Assembly (NCBI GenBank): GCA_023416855.1
Contig: JAEZGU010000212.1
Coordinates: 1 to 6,580 of the forward strand
DNA length: 6,580 bases
Source of the DNA: Bacillota bacterium
GTDB lineage: Bacteria > Bacillota > Clostridia > Tissierellales > Sedimentibacteraceae
Direction: 5' to 3'
The position numbers and the translations under genes were made by a program. This document shows, in pieces, positions 1 through 4,044 of the stretch (position 1 is its first letter; the number at the start of each line of letters is the position of its first letter). The notes below the pieces were generated by a model. It saw only the letters and a program-made list of their open reading frames with translations. It did no database searches and was not told the DNA's origin.

Positions 1-411
1 GCTGATATAATAACAGTTCACCAAGAAGCAAGTATTCATTTACACAGAACAATTCAAAAAATTAAATCCTTTGGCCTAAAGGCAGGAGTTTCATTGAATC
101 CTGCTACACCGGTTTCTACTCTTAAAGATATAATAAGAGATGTTGATATGGTGTTGCTTATGAGCGTAAATCCGGGCTTTGGCGGACAGAAGCTTATTAA
201 AAATGTAAAGTACAAATTTGAAGAATTAAGACAAATGATAAAAGATTATAATTTAAATATAGATGTTGAGATAGATGGTGGTGTAACATTAGACAATTTA
301 GAAGAAGTTTTAAGCTGGGGTCCTAATGTGATAGTTGCTGGTTCAGCTATATACAAAGCAGATGATGTTGTAATGCAAACAAAATTGTTTAAACAAAAAA
401 TGGTGAAATAA
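1..411 (+). CDS. rpe: Ribulose-phosphate 3-epimerase, C-terminal part (5' truncated by window)
   Basis: Cytosolic enzyme that interconverts D-ribulose 5-phosphate and D-xylulose 5-phosphate in the pentose phosphate pathway. The frame is open from base 1 and encodes 136 residues before TAA. Family members are about 215–220 residues, so the N-terminal third or so lies outside the window. Visible family marks, in order, are ITVHQEAS with the metal-site histidine, the loop LNPATPV, the signature MSVNPGFGGQ, EIDGGV with the catalytic aspartate, and the phosphate-binding segment VAGSAIYKADD. These are typical of an (beta/alpha)8 epimerase. A TTG at 94 is inside the gene and is not a start. The stop codon abuts the thiN ATG with no gap, which implies one transcript and translational coupling. 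Identification is firm; only the 5' end is missing. Confidence 0.96.
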   Translation, partial: ADIITVHQEASIHLHRTIQKIKSFGLKAGVSLNPATPVSTLKDIIRDVDMVLLMSVNPGFGGQKLIKNVKYKFEELRQMIKDYNLNIDVEIDGGVTLDNLEEVLSWGPNVIVAGSAIYKADDVVMQTKLFKQKMVK

Positions 412-1041
412 ATGGCAGCATTAATTATTGGTAGCGGAAACGATGTTGATAAAAGCTTACTTGAAGATATTGTTATAGAGTATGTTATATGTGCTGATGG
501 CGGATTGGAAAAAGCAAATGATTTAGGGGTAGTTCCAAACATAATACTTGGAGATTTTGATTCAGTAGATACTTCTGTACTAAGCAGCTATAAAAGCCTA
601 AATATTGAGACAGTTGCATACCCTTCAGAAAAGGATTATACTGACATGGAATTAGCAATAAATCATGCTGTTGAAAAAGGATTTAAAGAAATTGTTTTAA
701 TTGGAGCATCAGGAACAAGATTAGATCATACTGTTGCTAATATGCTTTTTATAGAAAGATTTTATAAAAGGAATATTAATATTAAAATAATTGATAATTA
801 TAACATTATACAAATGGTTACCGATAACATGGCTATACCCTACAGAGAGAATTATTATGTTTCAATAATACCTTTTTCTGATAATATAGAGGGTTTAACA
901 TTAAAAGGGTTTAAATATCCATTAAATGACGTTAAAGTTGAAAGAGGTTCTACATTGTGTATAAGCAATGAAATAGCTGAAAATTTAGGTGTTATCCAGT
1001 TGAAAAAGGGAAGTGCTTTTGTTATTATTTCAAAAGATTAA
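412..1041 (+). CDS. thiN: Thiamine pyrophosphokinase
   Basis: Transfers pyrophosphate from ATP to thiamine to make the cofactor thiamine diphosphate. The 209-residue length is usual for the bacterial ThiN/YloS family. The N-terminal catalytic domain shows CADGG (27–31), LGDFDS (46–51), KDYTDMELA (74–82) and GASGTRLDH (98–106). These acidic and basic clusters bind Mg-ATP and thiamine. The C-terminal thiamine-binding beta domain ends with GSTLCISNEI (179–188) and a final KGSAFVII segment. The ATG at 412 directly follows the rpe TAA. GGTGA at 402–406, inside the rpe end, matches the 16S anti-Shine-Dalgarno at good spacing and supports this start. The rpe–thiN pairing is the usual Firmicutes arrangement. 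No terminator is seen after the gene before the T-box promoter. Confidence 0.95.
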   Translation: MAALIIGSGNDVDKSLLEDIVIEYVICADGGLEKANDLGVVPNIILGDFDSVDTSVLSSYKSLNIETVAYPSEKDYTDMELAINHAVEKGFKEIVLIGASGTRLDHTVANMLFIERFYKRNINIKIIDNYNIIQMVTDNMAIPYRENYYVSIIPFSDNIEGLTLKGFKYPLNDVKVERGSTLCISNEIAENLGVIQLKKGSAFVIISKD

Positions 1042-1061
1042 GAAATTTGTATAAATAAGGG

Positions 1062-1090
1062 TTGCAAAATATTTTTATATGCTTTATAAT
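1062..1090 (+). promoter_or_regulatory. Sigma-A-type promoter of the asnS T-box leader
   Basis: The -35 box is TTGCAA at 1062–1067 and the -10 box is a perfect TATAAT at 1085–1090. They are 17 bp apart, the optimal spacing. The predicted transcription start near 1097 lies about 27 bases before the base of T-box Stem I at 1124, as expected for a T-box transcript. The promoter begins about 20 bp after thiN, so asnS has its own transcript although read-through from rpe–thiN is possible. Confidence 0.85.
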
Positions 1091-1314
1091 CAGTTTAATT
1101 TAATATATTAAAATTGTAATGATGGGAAGAGTAATGTATAAGAATGTCAAAGCGAAGCAGTGATGGTGTGAGACTGCTACAGAATTATATAATGAAGAAC
1201 ATCCCTGAACAGCCAACCGAAATATTATAGTTAATAAAGTAGGCTTGGACGTATCTTAAACGTTAATTATTAAGAGAACAGTAAATGCTGTTAATTTGGG
1301 TGGTACCGCGGAAT

Positions 1315-1350
1315 AACTTTTCGTCCCTTGTGGATTGAAAGGTTTTTTTT
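1315..1350 (+). terminator. T-box attenuator (competing intrinsic terminator)
   Basis: AACTTTTC (1315–1322) pairs with GAAAGGTT (1337–1344), with one G·U. TCC (1324–1326) pairs with GGA (1332–1334) inside it, leaving a small loop CTTGT. Six more T follow (1345–1350). The 5' arm uses the same bases (1319–1327) that form the 3' side of the antiterminator, so the two structures are mutually exclusive, as in the T-box mechanism. Charged tRNA-Asn would favour this hairpin and stop transcription before asnS. Confidence 0.85.
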
Positions 1351-1383
1351 ATGCCTTAATCCCATTTTCATAAATAAGTTAAT

Positions 1384-1390
1384 TAGGAGG
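1384..1390 (+). promoter_or_regulatory. Ribosome binding site of asnS
   Basis: TAGGAGG ends four bases before the ATG at 1395, a near-perfect Shine-Dalgarno sequence. It lies downstream of the attenuator, so control is expected at the transcription level rather than by covering this site. Confidence 0.85.
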
Positions 1391-1394
1391 AAAT

Positions 1395-2783
1395 ATGAAA
1401 GCAATTGATTTGAGAGATTTGTTTAAATCTCCGGAAGAATACGGTAACAAGGAAGTTTTGGTTGAAGGTTGGATAAGAACAATCAGAGATTCTAAGAATT
1501 TTGGGTTTATTGAATTAAATGATGGAACATATATGAAGAATGTTCAAATTGTTTTTGAAAATAATTTAAGTAATTTTGATGAGGTTAGAAAATTCTCAAC
1601 AGGTAGTGCCATAACAGTAAAAGGAAATGTGCTTTTAACACCGGAGGCAAAGCAACCATTTGAAATAAAAGCAACTGAAATAGTTATGGAAGCTAAATCA
1701 GATGTTAGCTATCCGTTACAGAAAAAAAGACACAGCTTAGAATATTTAAGAACAATAGCTCATTTAAGACCAAGAACAAACACATTTTTAGCAGTGTTTA
1801 GAGTAAGGTCACTTGCTGCATTTGCTATTCATAAGTTTTTCAACGAAAGAGGATTCGTTTATGCACATCCTCCAATTATAACAGCAAGCGATGCTGAGGG
1901 TGCAGGTGAAATGTTTAGAGTTACTGCACTTGATTTAGAAAACATTGAAAAGGCTGATAGTAAAGTAGACTATAGCAAAGACTTTTTCGGCAAATCTACA
2001 AACCTGACTGTTAGTGGACAATTAGAAGCGGAAGTTTTTGCACTTGCATTTAAAAATGTTTATACATTTGGACCAACATTTAGAGCAGAAAACTCAAATA
2101 CTGCAAGACATGCAGCTGAATTTTGGATGATAGAGCCTGAGATAGCTTTTGCTGATTTAAGCGACAACATGCAATTAGCAGAGGATATGGTAAAGTATGT
2201 TATTAACTATGTTATGGAGCATGGTAAGGAAGAGATGGAGTTCTTTAATTCATTTGTTGAAAAGGGATTGTTTGATAAGTTAAATAATGTTGTTAATTCA
2301 GAATTCGGTAAAATTGATTATACAGATGCTATTGAAATATTAAAGAAAAACAATGATAATTTTGATTATCCTGTACAATGGGGAACAGATATTCAAACTG
2401 AACATGAAAGATATTTATCAGAAAAAATATTTGGTAAACCAGTATTTGTTACTAACTATCCAAAGGATATTAAAGCTTTCTATATGCGTATGAATGACGA
2501 TAACAAGACAGTTGCAGCAATGGATTTACTGGTGCCGGGCATTGGTGAGTTAATTGGCGGAAGTCAAAGAGAAGAAAGATTAGACATGTTAGAAAAGCGT
2601 ATGGAAGAAATGGGAGTTGAAAAAGAAAGTATGTGGTGGTACTTAGAACTGAGAAAGTACGGCGGAGTAAAACATGCCGGATATGGACTTGGTTTTGAAA
2701 GACTTATCATGTATTTGACAGGCATGAGTAACATTAGAGACGTTATACCATTCCCAAGAACACCAAAGAATGCAGAGTTTTAG
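1395..2783 (+). CDS. asnS: Asparaginyl-tRNA synthetase
   Basis: Class IIb aminoacyl-tRNA synthetase that charges tRNA-Asn with asparagine using ATP. It has 462 residues, close to the long AsnRS form (E. coli about 466) and longer than the roughly 430-residue B. subtilis enzyme. An N-terminal OB-fold anticodon-binding domain covers about residues 1–105 (VLVEGWIRTIRDSKNFGFIEL). Then come the conserved HLRPRTNTFLAVFRVRS (123–139), motif 1 around ERGFVYAHPPIIT (151–163), motif 2 at GPTFRAEN (226–233, with Arg230 and Glu232), and motif 3 at GLGFERL (431–437). The C-terminus PFPRTP favours AsnRS over the related AspRS, and the AAC specifier in the leader agrees. The start is fixed by TAGGAGG just upstream. 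It is a single-gene unit with its own promoter, T-box and terminator, placed inside a cluster that does not usually contain it. Confidence 0.97.
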   Translation: MKAIDLRDLFKSPEEYGNKEVLVEGWIRTIRDSKNFGFIELNDGTYMKNVQIVFENNLSNFDEVRKFSTGSAITVKGNVLLTPEAKQPFEIKATEIVMEAKSDVSYPLQKKRHSLEYLRTIAHLRPRTNTFLAVFRVRSLAAFAIHKFFNERGFVYAHPPIITASDAEGAGEMFRVTALDLENIEKADSKVDYSKDFFGKSTNLTVSGQLEAEVFALAFKNVYTFGPTFRAENSNTARHAAEFWMIEPEIAFADLSDNMQLAEDMVKYVINYVMEHGKEEMEFFNSFVEKGLFDKLNNVVNSEFGKIDYTDAIEILKKNNDNFDYPVQWGTDIQTEHERYLSEKIFGKPVFVTNYPKDIKAFYMRMNDDNKTVAAMDLLVPGIGELIGGSQREERLDMLEKRMEEMGVEKESMWWYLELRKYGGVKHAGYGLGFERLIMYLTGMSNIRDVIPFPRTPKNAEF

Positions 2784-2834
2784 GCGATTGACAAGCAATT
2801 GATTGGTTATGGATTAGCGATAAAATAGCCATTG

Positions 2835-2873
2835 AAAAAGATACTTAGTTAATAAAGTTCTAAGTATCTTTTT
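2835..2873 (+). terminator. Intrinsic terminator of asnS
   Basis: AAAAAGATACTTAG (2835–2848) and CTAAGTATCTTTTT (2860–2873) form a perfect 14-bp stem with an 11-base loop; the last five bases are the T-run. It lies about 50 bases after the asnS stop and should end the asnS transcript. Because the flanks are A-run and T-run, it could also work in reverse, but no minus-strand gene runs into it. Confidence 0.9.
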
Positions 2874-2944
2874 ATTATCTATGAATAGAATGTAACAAAG
2901 TATATTTTTAATCAATAGCATATCCATTGTTAATCTATTGTTCT

Positions 2945-2951
2945 GGGGGGG
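2945..2951 (+). promoter_or_regulatory. G7 run acting as ribosome binding site of the small membrane gene
   Basis: Seven consecutive G end four bases before the ATG at 2956. A G-run can pair with the CCUCC anti-Shine-Dalgarno through one G·U pair, so it likely serves as the ribosome binding site and supports the 2956 start. A homopolymer like this is unusual in such AT-rich DNA and could change length by slippage. Confidence 0.55.
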
Positions 2952-2955
2952 TATT

Positions 2956-3150
2956 ATGAATTATTTTAGTAGGAAAAAGAAAAATTGCAATCCATGTGGA
3001 CCAAAAATTAAATTTACAGAAATACTCGGCTTAATGTTAGCTGTTATTGGAGCACTAATTATTGTGCAAATTTTACCTTTGAAAATATGGCTTATGATTT
3101 TAGGATTACTTCTAATAGTTTTGGGATGCACGTTGTTTAGGTTGTTTTAG
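2956..3150 (+). CDS. Small two-helix membrane protein with N-terminal CxxC, function unknown
   Basis: I do not recognise a named family. The 64-residue product starts with a basic stretch (SRKKKN) and CNPC (Cys11, Cys14). Two hydrophobic helices follow, about residues 22–40 (EILGLMLAVIGALIIVQIL) and 44–63 (IWLMILGLLLIVLGCTLFRLF), separated by a short PLK turn. By the positive-inside rule the basic N-terminus is probably cytoplasmic, giving a hairpin topology with both ends inside. ATG 2956 is preferred over the in-frame TTG 2938 because the G-run sits just upstream of the ATG, and the longer form would have to translate through the G-run. The gene stands between the asnS terminator and the convergent rpmB gene, where Bacillus has spoVM, but it is not SpoVM. 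I see no clear promoter, and no plus-strand terminator. The coding call rests on the start context and the well-formed helices. Confidence 0.7.
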   Translation: MNYFSRKKKNCNPCGPKIKFTEILGLMLAVIGALIIVQILPLKIWLMILGLLLIVLGCTLFRLF

Positions 3151-3192
3151 TAGTGTCGTAGGGAAATGCATCTTGGGTAAGGTTAGAGCTTC

Positions 3193-3222
3193 AAAAAAAA
3201 TAATGGCTTTGCAGCCACTATT
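3193..3222 (-). terminator. Intrinsic terminator of rpmB
   Basis: Read on the minus strand, AATAGTGGCT and AGCCATTATT form a 10-bp stem (3222–3213 with 3208–3199, one G·T wobble) around the tetraloop GCAA, a GNRA type. Six more T follow at 3198–3193. The stem begins eight bases after the rpmB stop. On the plus strand the wobble becomes an A·C mismatch and no T-run follows, so it works for rpmB and not for the small membrane gene. Confidence 0.88.
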
Positions 3223-3229
3223 AAAAATG

Positions 3230-3421
3230 CTATACAGCACGTTGTACTTTGTTAGATCTCATACATCTTGTACAAACTGTTTTTCTAACGGAAATTCCGT
3301 TTTCCACAACATTTATTTTTCTTACGTTTGGTTTCCAAGTTCTTCTTATCTTTTTATCACTATGTGTTATACTGTTGCCTGATATAGCACCCTTTCCACA
3401 TACTTCGCAATAATTTGCCAT
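3230..3421 (-). CDS. rpmB: 50S ribosomal protein L28, zinc-binding four-cysteine form
   Basis: Component of the large ribosomal subunit. The 63-residue product matches L28 in length and in the sequence ISGNSITHSDKKIRRTWKPN (13–32), typical of the family. Two CxxC pairs, C5-E-V-C8 and C50-T-R-C53, form the zinc-ribbon seen in the C+ type of L28. B. subtilis L28 lacks these cysteines. The start MANYCEVCGKG is set by GGGAGGTG upstream on the minus strand. The same frame stays open for 40 more codons upstream, but that extension is not L28-like and lies in the leader. The gene is transcribed opposite to its neighbours, with its own promoter and terminator. Divergent placement beside yloU is common in Firmicutes. 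Confidence 0.95.
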   Translation of the reverse strand: MANYCEVCGKGAISGNSITHSDKKIRRTWKPNVRKINVVENGISVRKTVCTRCMRSNKVQRAV

Positions 3422-3428
3422 GCTATAC

Positions 3429-3435
3429 ACCTCCC
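3429..3435 (-). promoter_or_regulatory. Ribosome binding site of rpmB
   Basis: The minus strand reads GGGAGGT ending seven bases before the ATG of MANYC. This strong Shine-Dalgarno decides the start and rules out the longer open frame. Confidence 0.8.
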
Positions 3436-3473
3436 ATTTATTAAAAACCCTTAAGATTTTATATTCAATTTGC

Positions 3474-3490
3474 TTAAACGTATCGTTTAA
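3474..3490. repeat. Inverted repeat in the rpmB leader
   Basis: TTAAACG and CGTTTAA form perfect 7-bp arms around the 3-base centre TAT. The dyad lies about 10–27 bases downstream of the predicted rpmB transcription start and over 50 bases before the rpmB ATG. It could be a repressor operator or an RNA hairpin in the leader; nothing else in the sequence distinguishes these. Confidence 0.6.
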
Positions 3491-3506
3491 CAATTTTAAC
3501 TTTATA

Positions 3507-3535
3507 ATTCTACCATTAAAATTTAAATATTGCAA
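3507..3535 (-). promoter_or_regulatory. Promoter of rpmB (minus strand)
   Basis: On the minus strand the -35 is TTGCAA (3535–3530) and the -10 is TAGAAT (3512–3507), 17 bp apart. The -10 is preceded by TGG, giving an extended -10 (TGn). The predicted start near 3500 gives a leader of about 80 bases. The -35 is palindromic and coincides with that of the plus-strand promoter. Confidence 0.65.
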
Positions 3536-3558
3536 TATCAAATTTTAATTAGTATAAT
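3530..3558 (+). promoter_or_regulatory. Upstream promoter of the yloU–yloV–recG operon (P1)
   Basis: TTGCAA at 3530–3535 and perfect TATAAT at 3553–3558, spaced 17 bp, are the same hexamers as in the asnS promoter. The predicted start is near 3565, about 108 bases before yloU. It overlaps the rpmB promoter through the shared -35. Confidence 0.7.
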
Positions 3559-3594
3559 AAAAATAACTTGTGCCTATGCATCAGGTATATTTTA

Positions 3595-3623
3595 TTGTAA
3601 AATAATGAGAAAAAGGTTATAAT
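3595..3623 (+). promoter_or_regulatory. Downstream promoter of the yloU–yloV–recG operon (P2)
   Basis: TTGTAA at 3595–3600 and perfect TATAAT at 3618–3623, spaced 17 bp. The predicted start near 3630 leaves a leader of about 43 bases before yloU. A short dyad, TATTTTA-TTG-TAAAATA (3588–3604), covers the -35 and might be an operator, although it is so AT-rich that chance is possible. Confidence 0.72.
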
Positions 3624-3672
3624 AAGTTTGATATTTAAATAATATTAGAAAAAAGTATAATAGGAGGTATGT

Positions 3673-4029
3673 ATGTCAGTAAAAATCATAAATGAAAATG
3701 GTAATATAACCATGGATGATCAAGTGTTTGCAACTTTAGCCGGATTAGCTGCAATGGAATGCTACGGAGTGGTTGGTATGGCTTCAAGAAATGCAACTGA
3801 AGGTATTTTTGAACTTCTAAGAAGAGATCAGCTAACTAAAGGCATAAAAGTAACTTCAATAGATGACAAATTAAACATTGATTTATATATAGTATTGCAA
3901 TATGGCGTTAAAATATCTGTTGTTGCGGATAATATTATATCAAGAATAAAATACAGTGTAGAAACTTTTTCCGGAATATCAGTGGAAAATGTAAATATTT
4001 TTGTACAAGGTGTCAGAGTACAAAAGTAA
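3673..4029 (+). CDS. yloU: Asp23/Gls24 family envelope stress response protein
   Basis: A 118-residue Asp23/Gls24-domain protein. The domain spans nearly the whole chain, with GNITMDDQVFATLAGLAAMEC (10–30), a GVVGMAS turn (32–38), the central beta strands around LNIDLYIVLQYGVKI (68–81) and VNIFVQGVRV near the end. Family members are cytoplasmic or membrane-peripheral. In Staphylococcus Asp23 is linked to cell-envelope stress, but the biochemical role of the YloU branch is not settled. AGGAGG at 3662–3667 fixes the start at 3673. It is followed after 15 bp by the DAK2 kinase gene, a pairing kept across most Firmicutes, which suggests a role linked to fatty-acid or lipid metabolism. It is first in the operon, downstream of two promoters. 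Confidence 0.93.
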   Translation: MSVKIINENGNITMDDQVFATLAGLAAMECYGVVGMASRNATEGIFELLRRDQLTKGIKVTSIDDKLNIDLYIVLQYGVKISVVADNIISRIKYSVETFSGISVENVNIFVQGVRVQK

Positions 4030-4044
4030 CCGTAGGAGGCCAAA

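Larger units (their letters stand above)
1097..1394 (+). promoter_or_regulatory. T-box riboswitch leader, asparagine specific (specifier AAC)
   Basis: This fills the 353-base gap between thiN and asnS. Stem I is closed by GGGA (1124–1127) pairing with TCCC (1202–1205), followed by the AAGAGTA internal-loop motif. Its apical arm is AGCAG (1156–1160) with CTGCT (1174–1178), enclosing the conserved TGATGGTGTGAGA-type loop. On the 3' side, GAAG precedes AAC (1198–1200) followed by A: this is the specifier codon, Asn, which fits asnS downstream. The linker holds GACGT/ACGTT (1248–1252/1259–1263) and AACAG/CTGTT (1277–1281/1288–1292) hairpins. The T-box core TGGGTGGTACCGCG lies at 1297–1310. The antiterminator pairs GGG 1298–1300 with CCC 1325–1327 and 1308–1313 with 1319–1324, leaving the seven-base bulge TGGTACC. 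The TGG of the bulge would pair with the CCA end of uncharged tRNA. The known mechanism is that uncharged tRNA-Asn stabilises the antiterminator and turns asnS on. The match of TGGT to the usual G discriminator of tRNA-Asn would be a wobble pair. Confidence 0.96.

Noticed and set aside
246..542. Minus-strand open frame across the rpe–thiN junction.
   Set aside because: It overlaps two well-identified genes on the other strand and has no family features. The same holds for minus-strand frames at 3828–4175, 4869–5144, 5245–5472, 5482–5700 and 6183–6395.
1117..1161. Short open frame MMGRVMYKNVKAKQ in the leader, first considered as a leader peptide or SpoVM.
   Set aside because: It lies in T-box Stem I, has no ribosome binding site and no SpoVM resemblance. 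The RNA structure explains the sequence.
2788..2816. A consensus -35 hexamer TTGACA just after the asnS stop.
   Set aside because: No acceptable -10 lies 16–18 bp downstream (GGATTA region), and any transcript would meet the asnS terminator at once.
2901..2936. Possible sporulation-sigma or sigma-A promoter for the small membrane gene (TATATT, CATATCC, TAATCT).
   Set aside because: None gave a good -35/-10 pair at proper spacing; sigma-E and sigma-G patterns failed at several positions.
2913..2940. Inverted repeat CAATAG … CTATTG upstream of the small membrane gene.
   Set aside because: Only 6 bp with a 16-base loop in AT-rich DNA, which is expected by chance.
3199..3222. The rpmB terminator hairpin considered as a bidirectional terminator for the small membrane gene.
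   Set aside because: On the plus strand it has an A·C mismatch and is followed by A-rich sequence rather than a T-run.
3173..3382. Plus-strand open frame of 69 codons antisense to rpmB.
   Set aside because: It starts with TTG without a ribosome binding site, covers the rpmB terminator and most of the rpmB gene, and its sequence is the shadow of L28.
3422..3541. N-terminal extension of rpmB by 40 codons in the same open frame.
   Set aside because: The extension is not L28-like, would begin upstream of the predicted promoter start, and the GGGAGGTG site points to the inner ATG at 3421.
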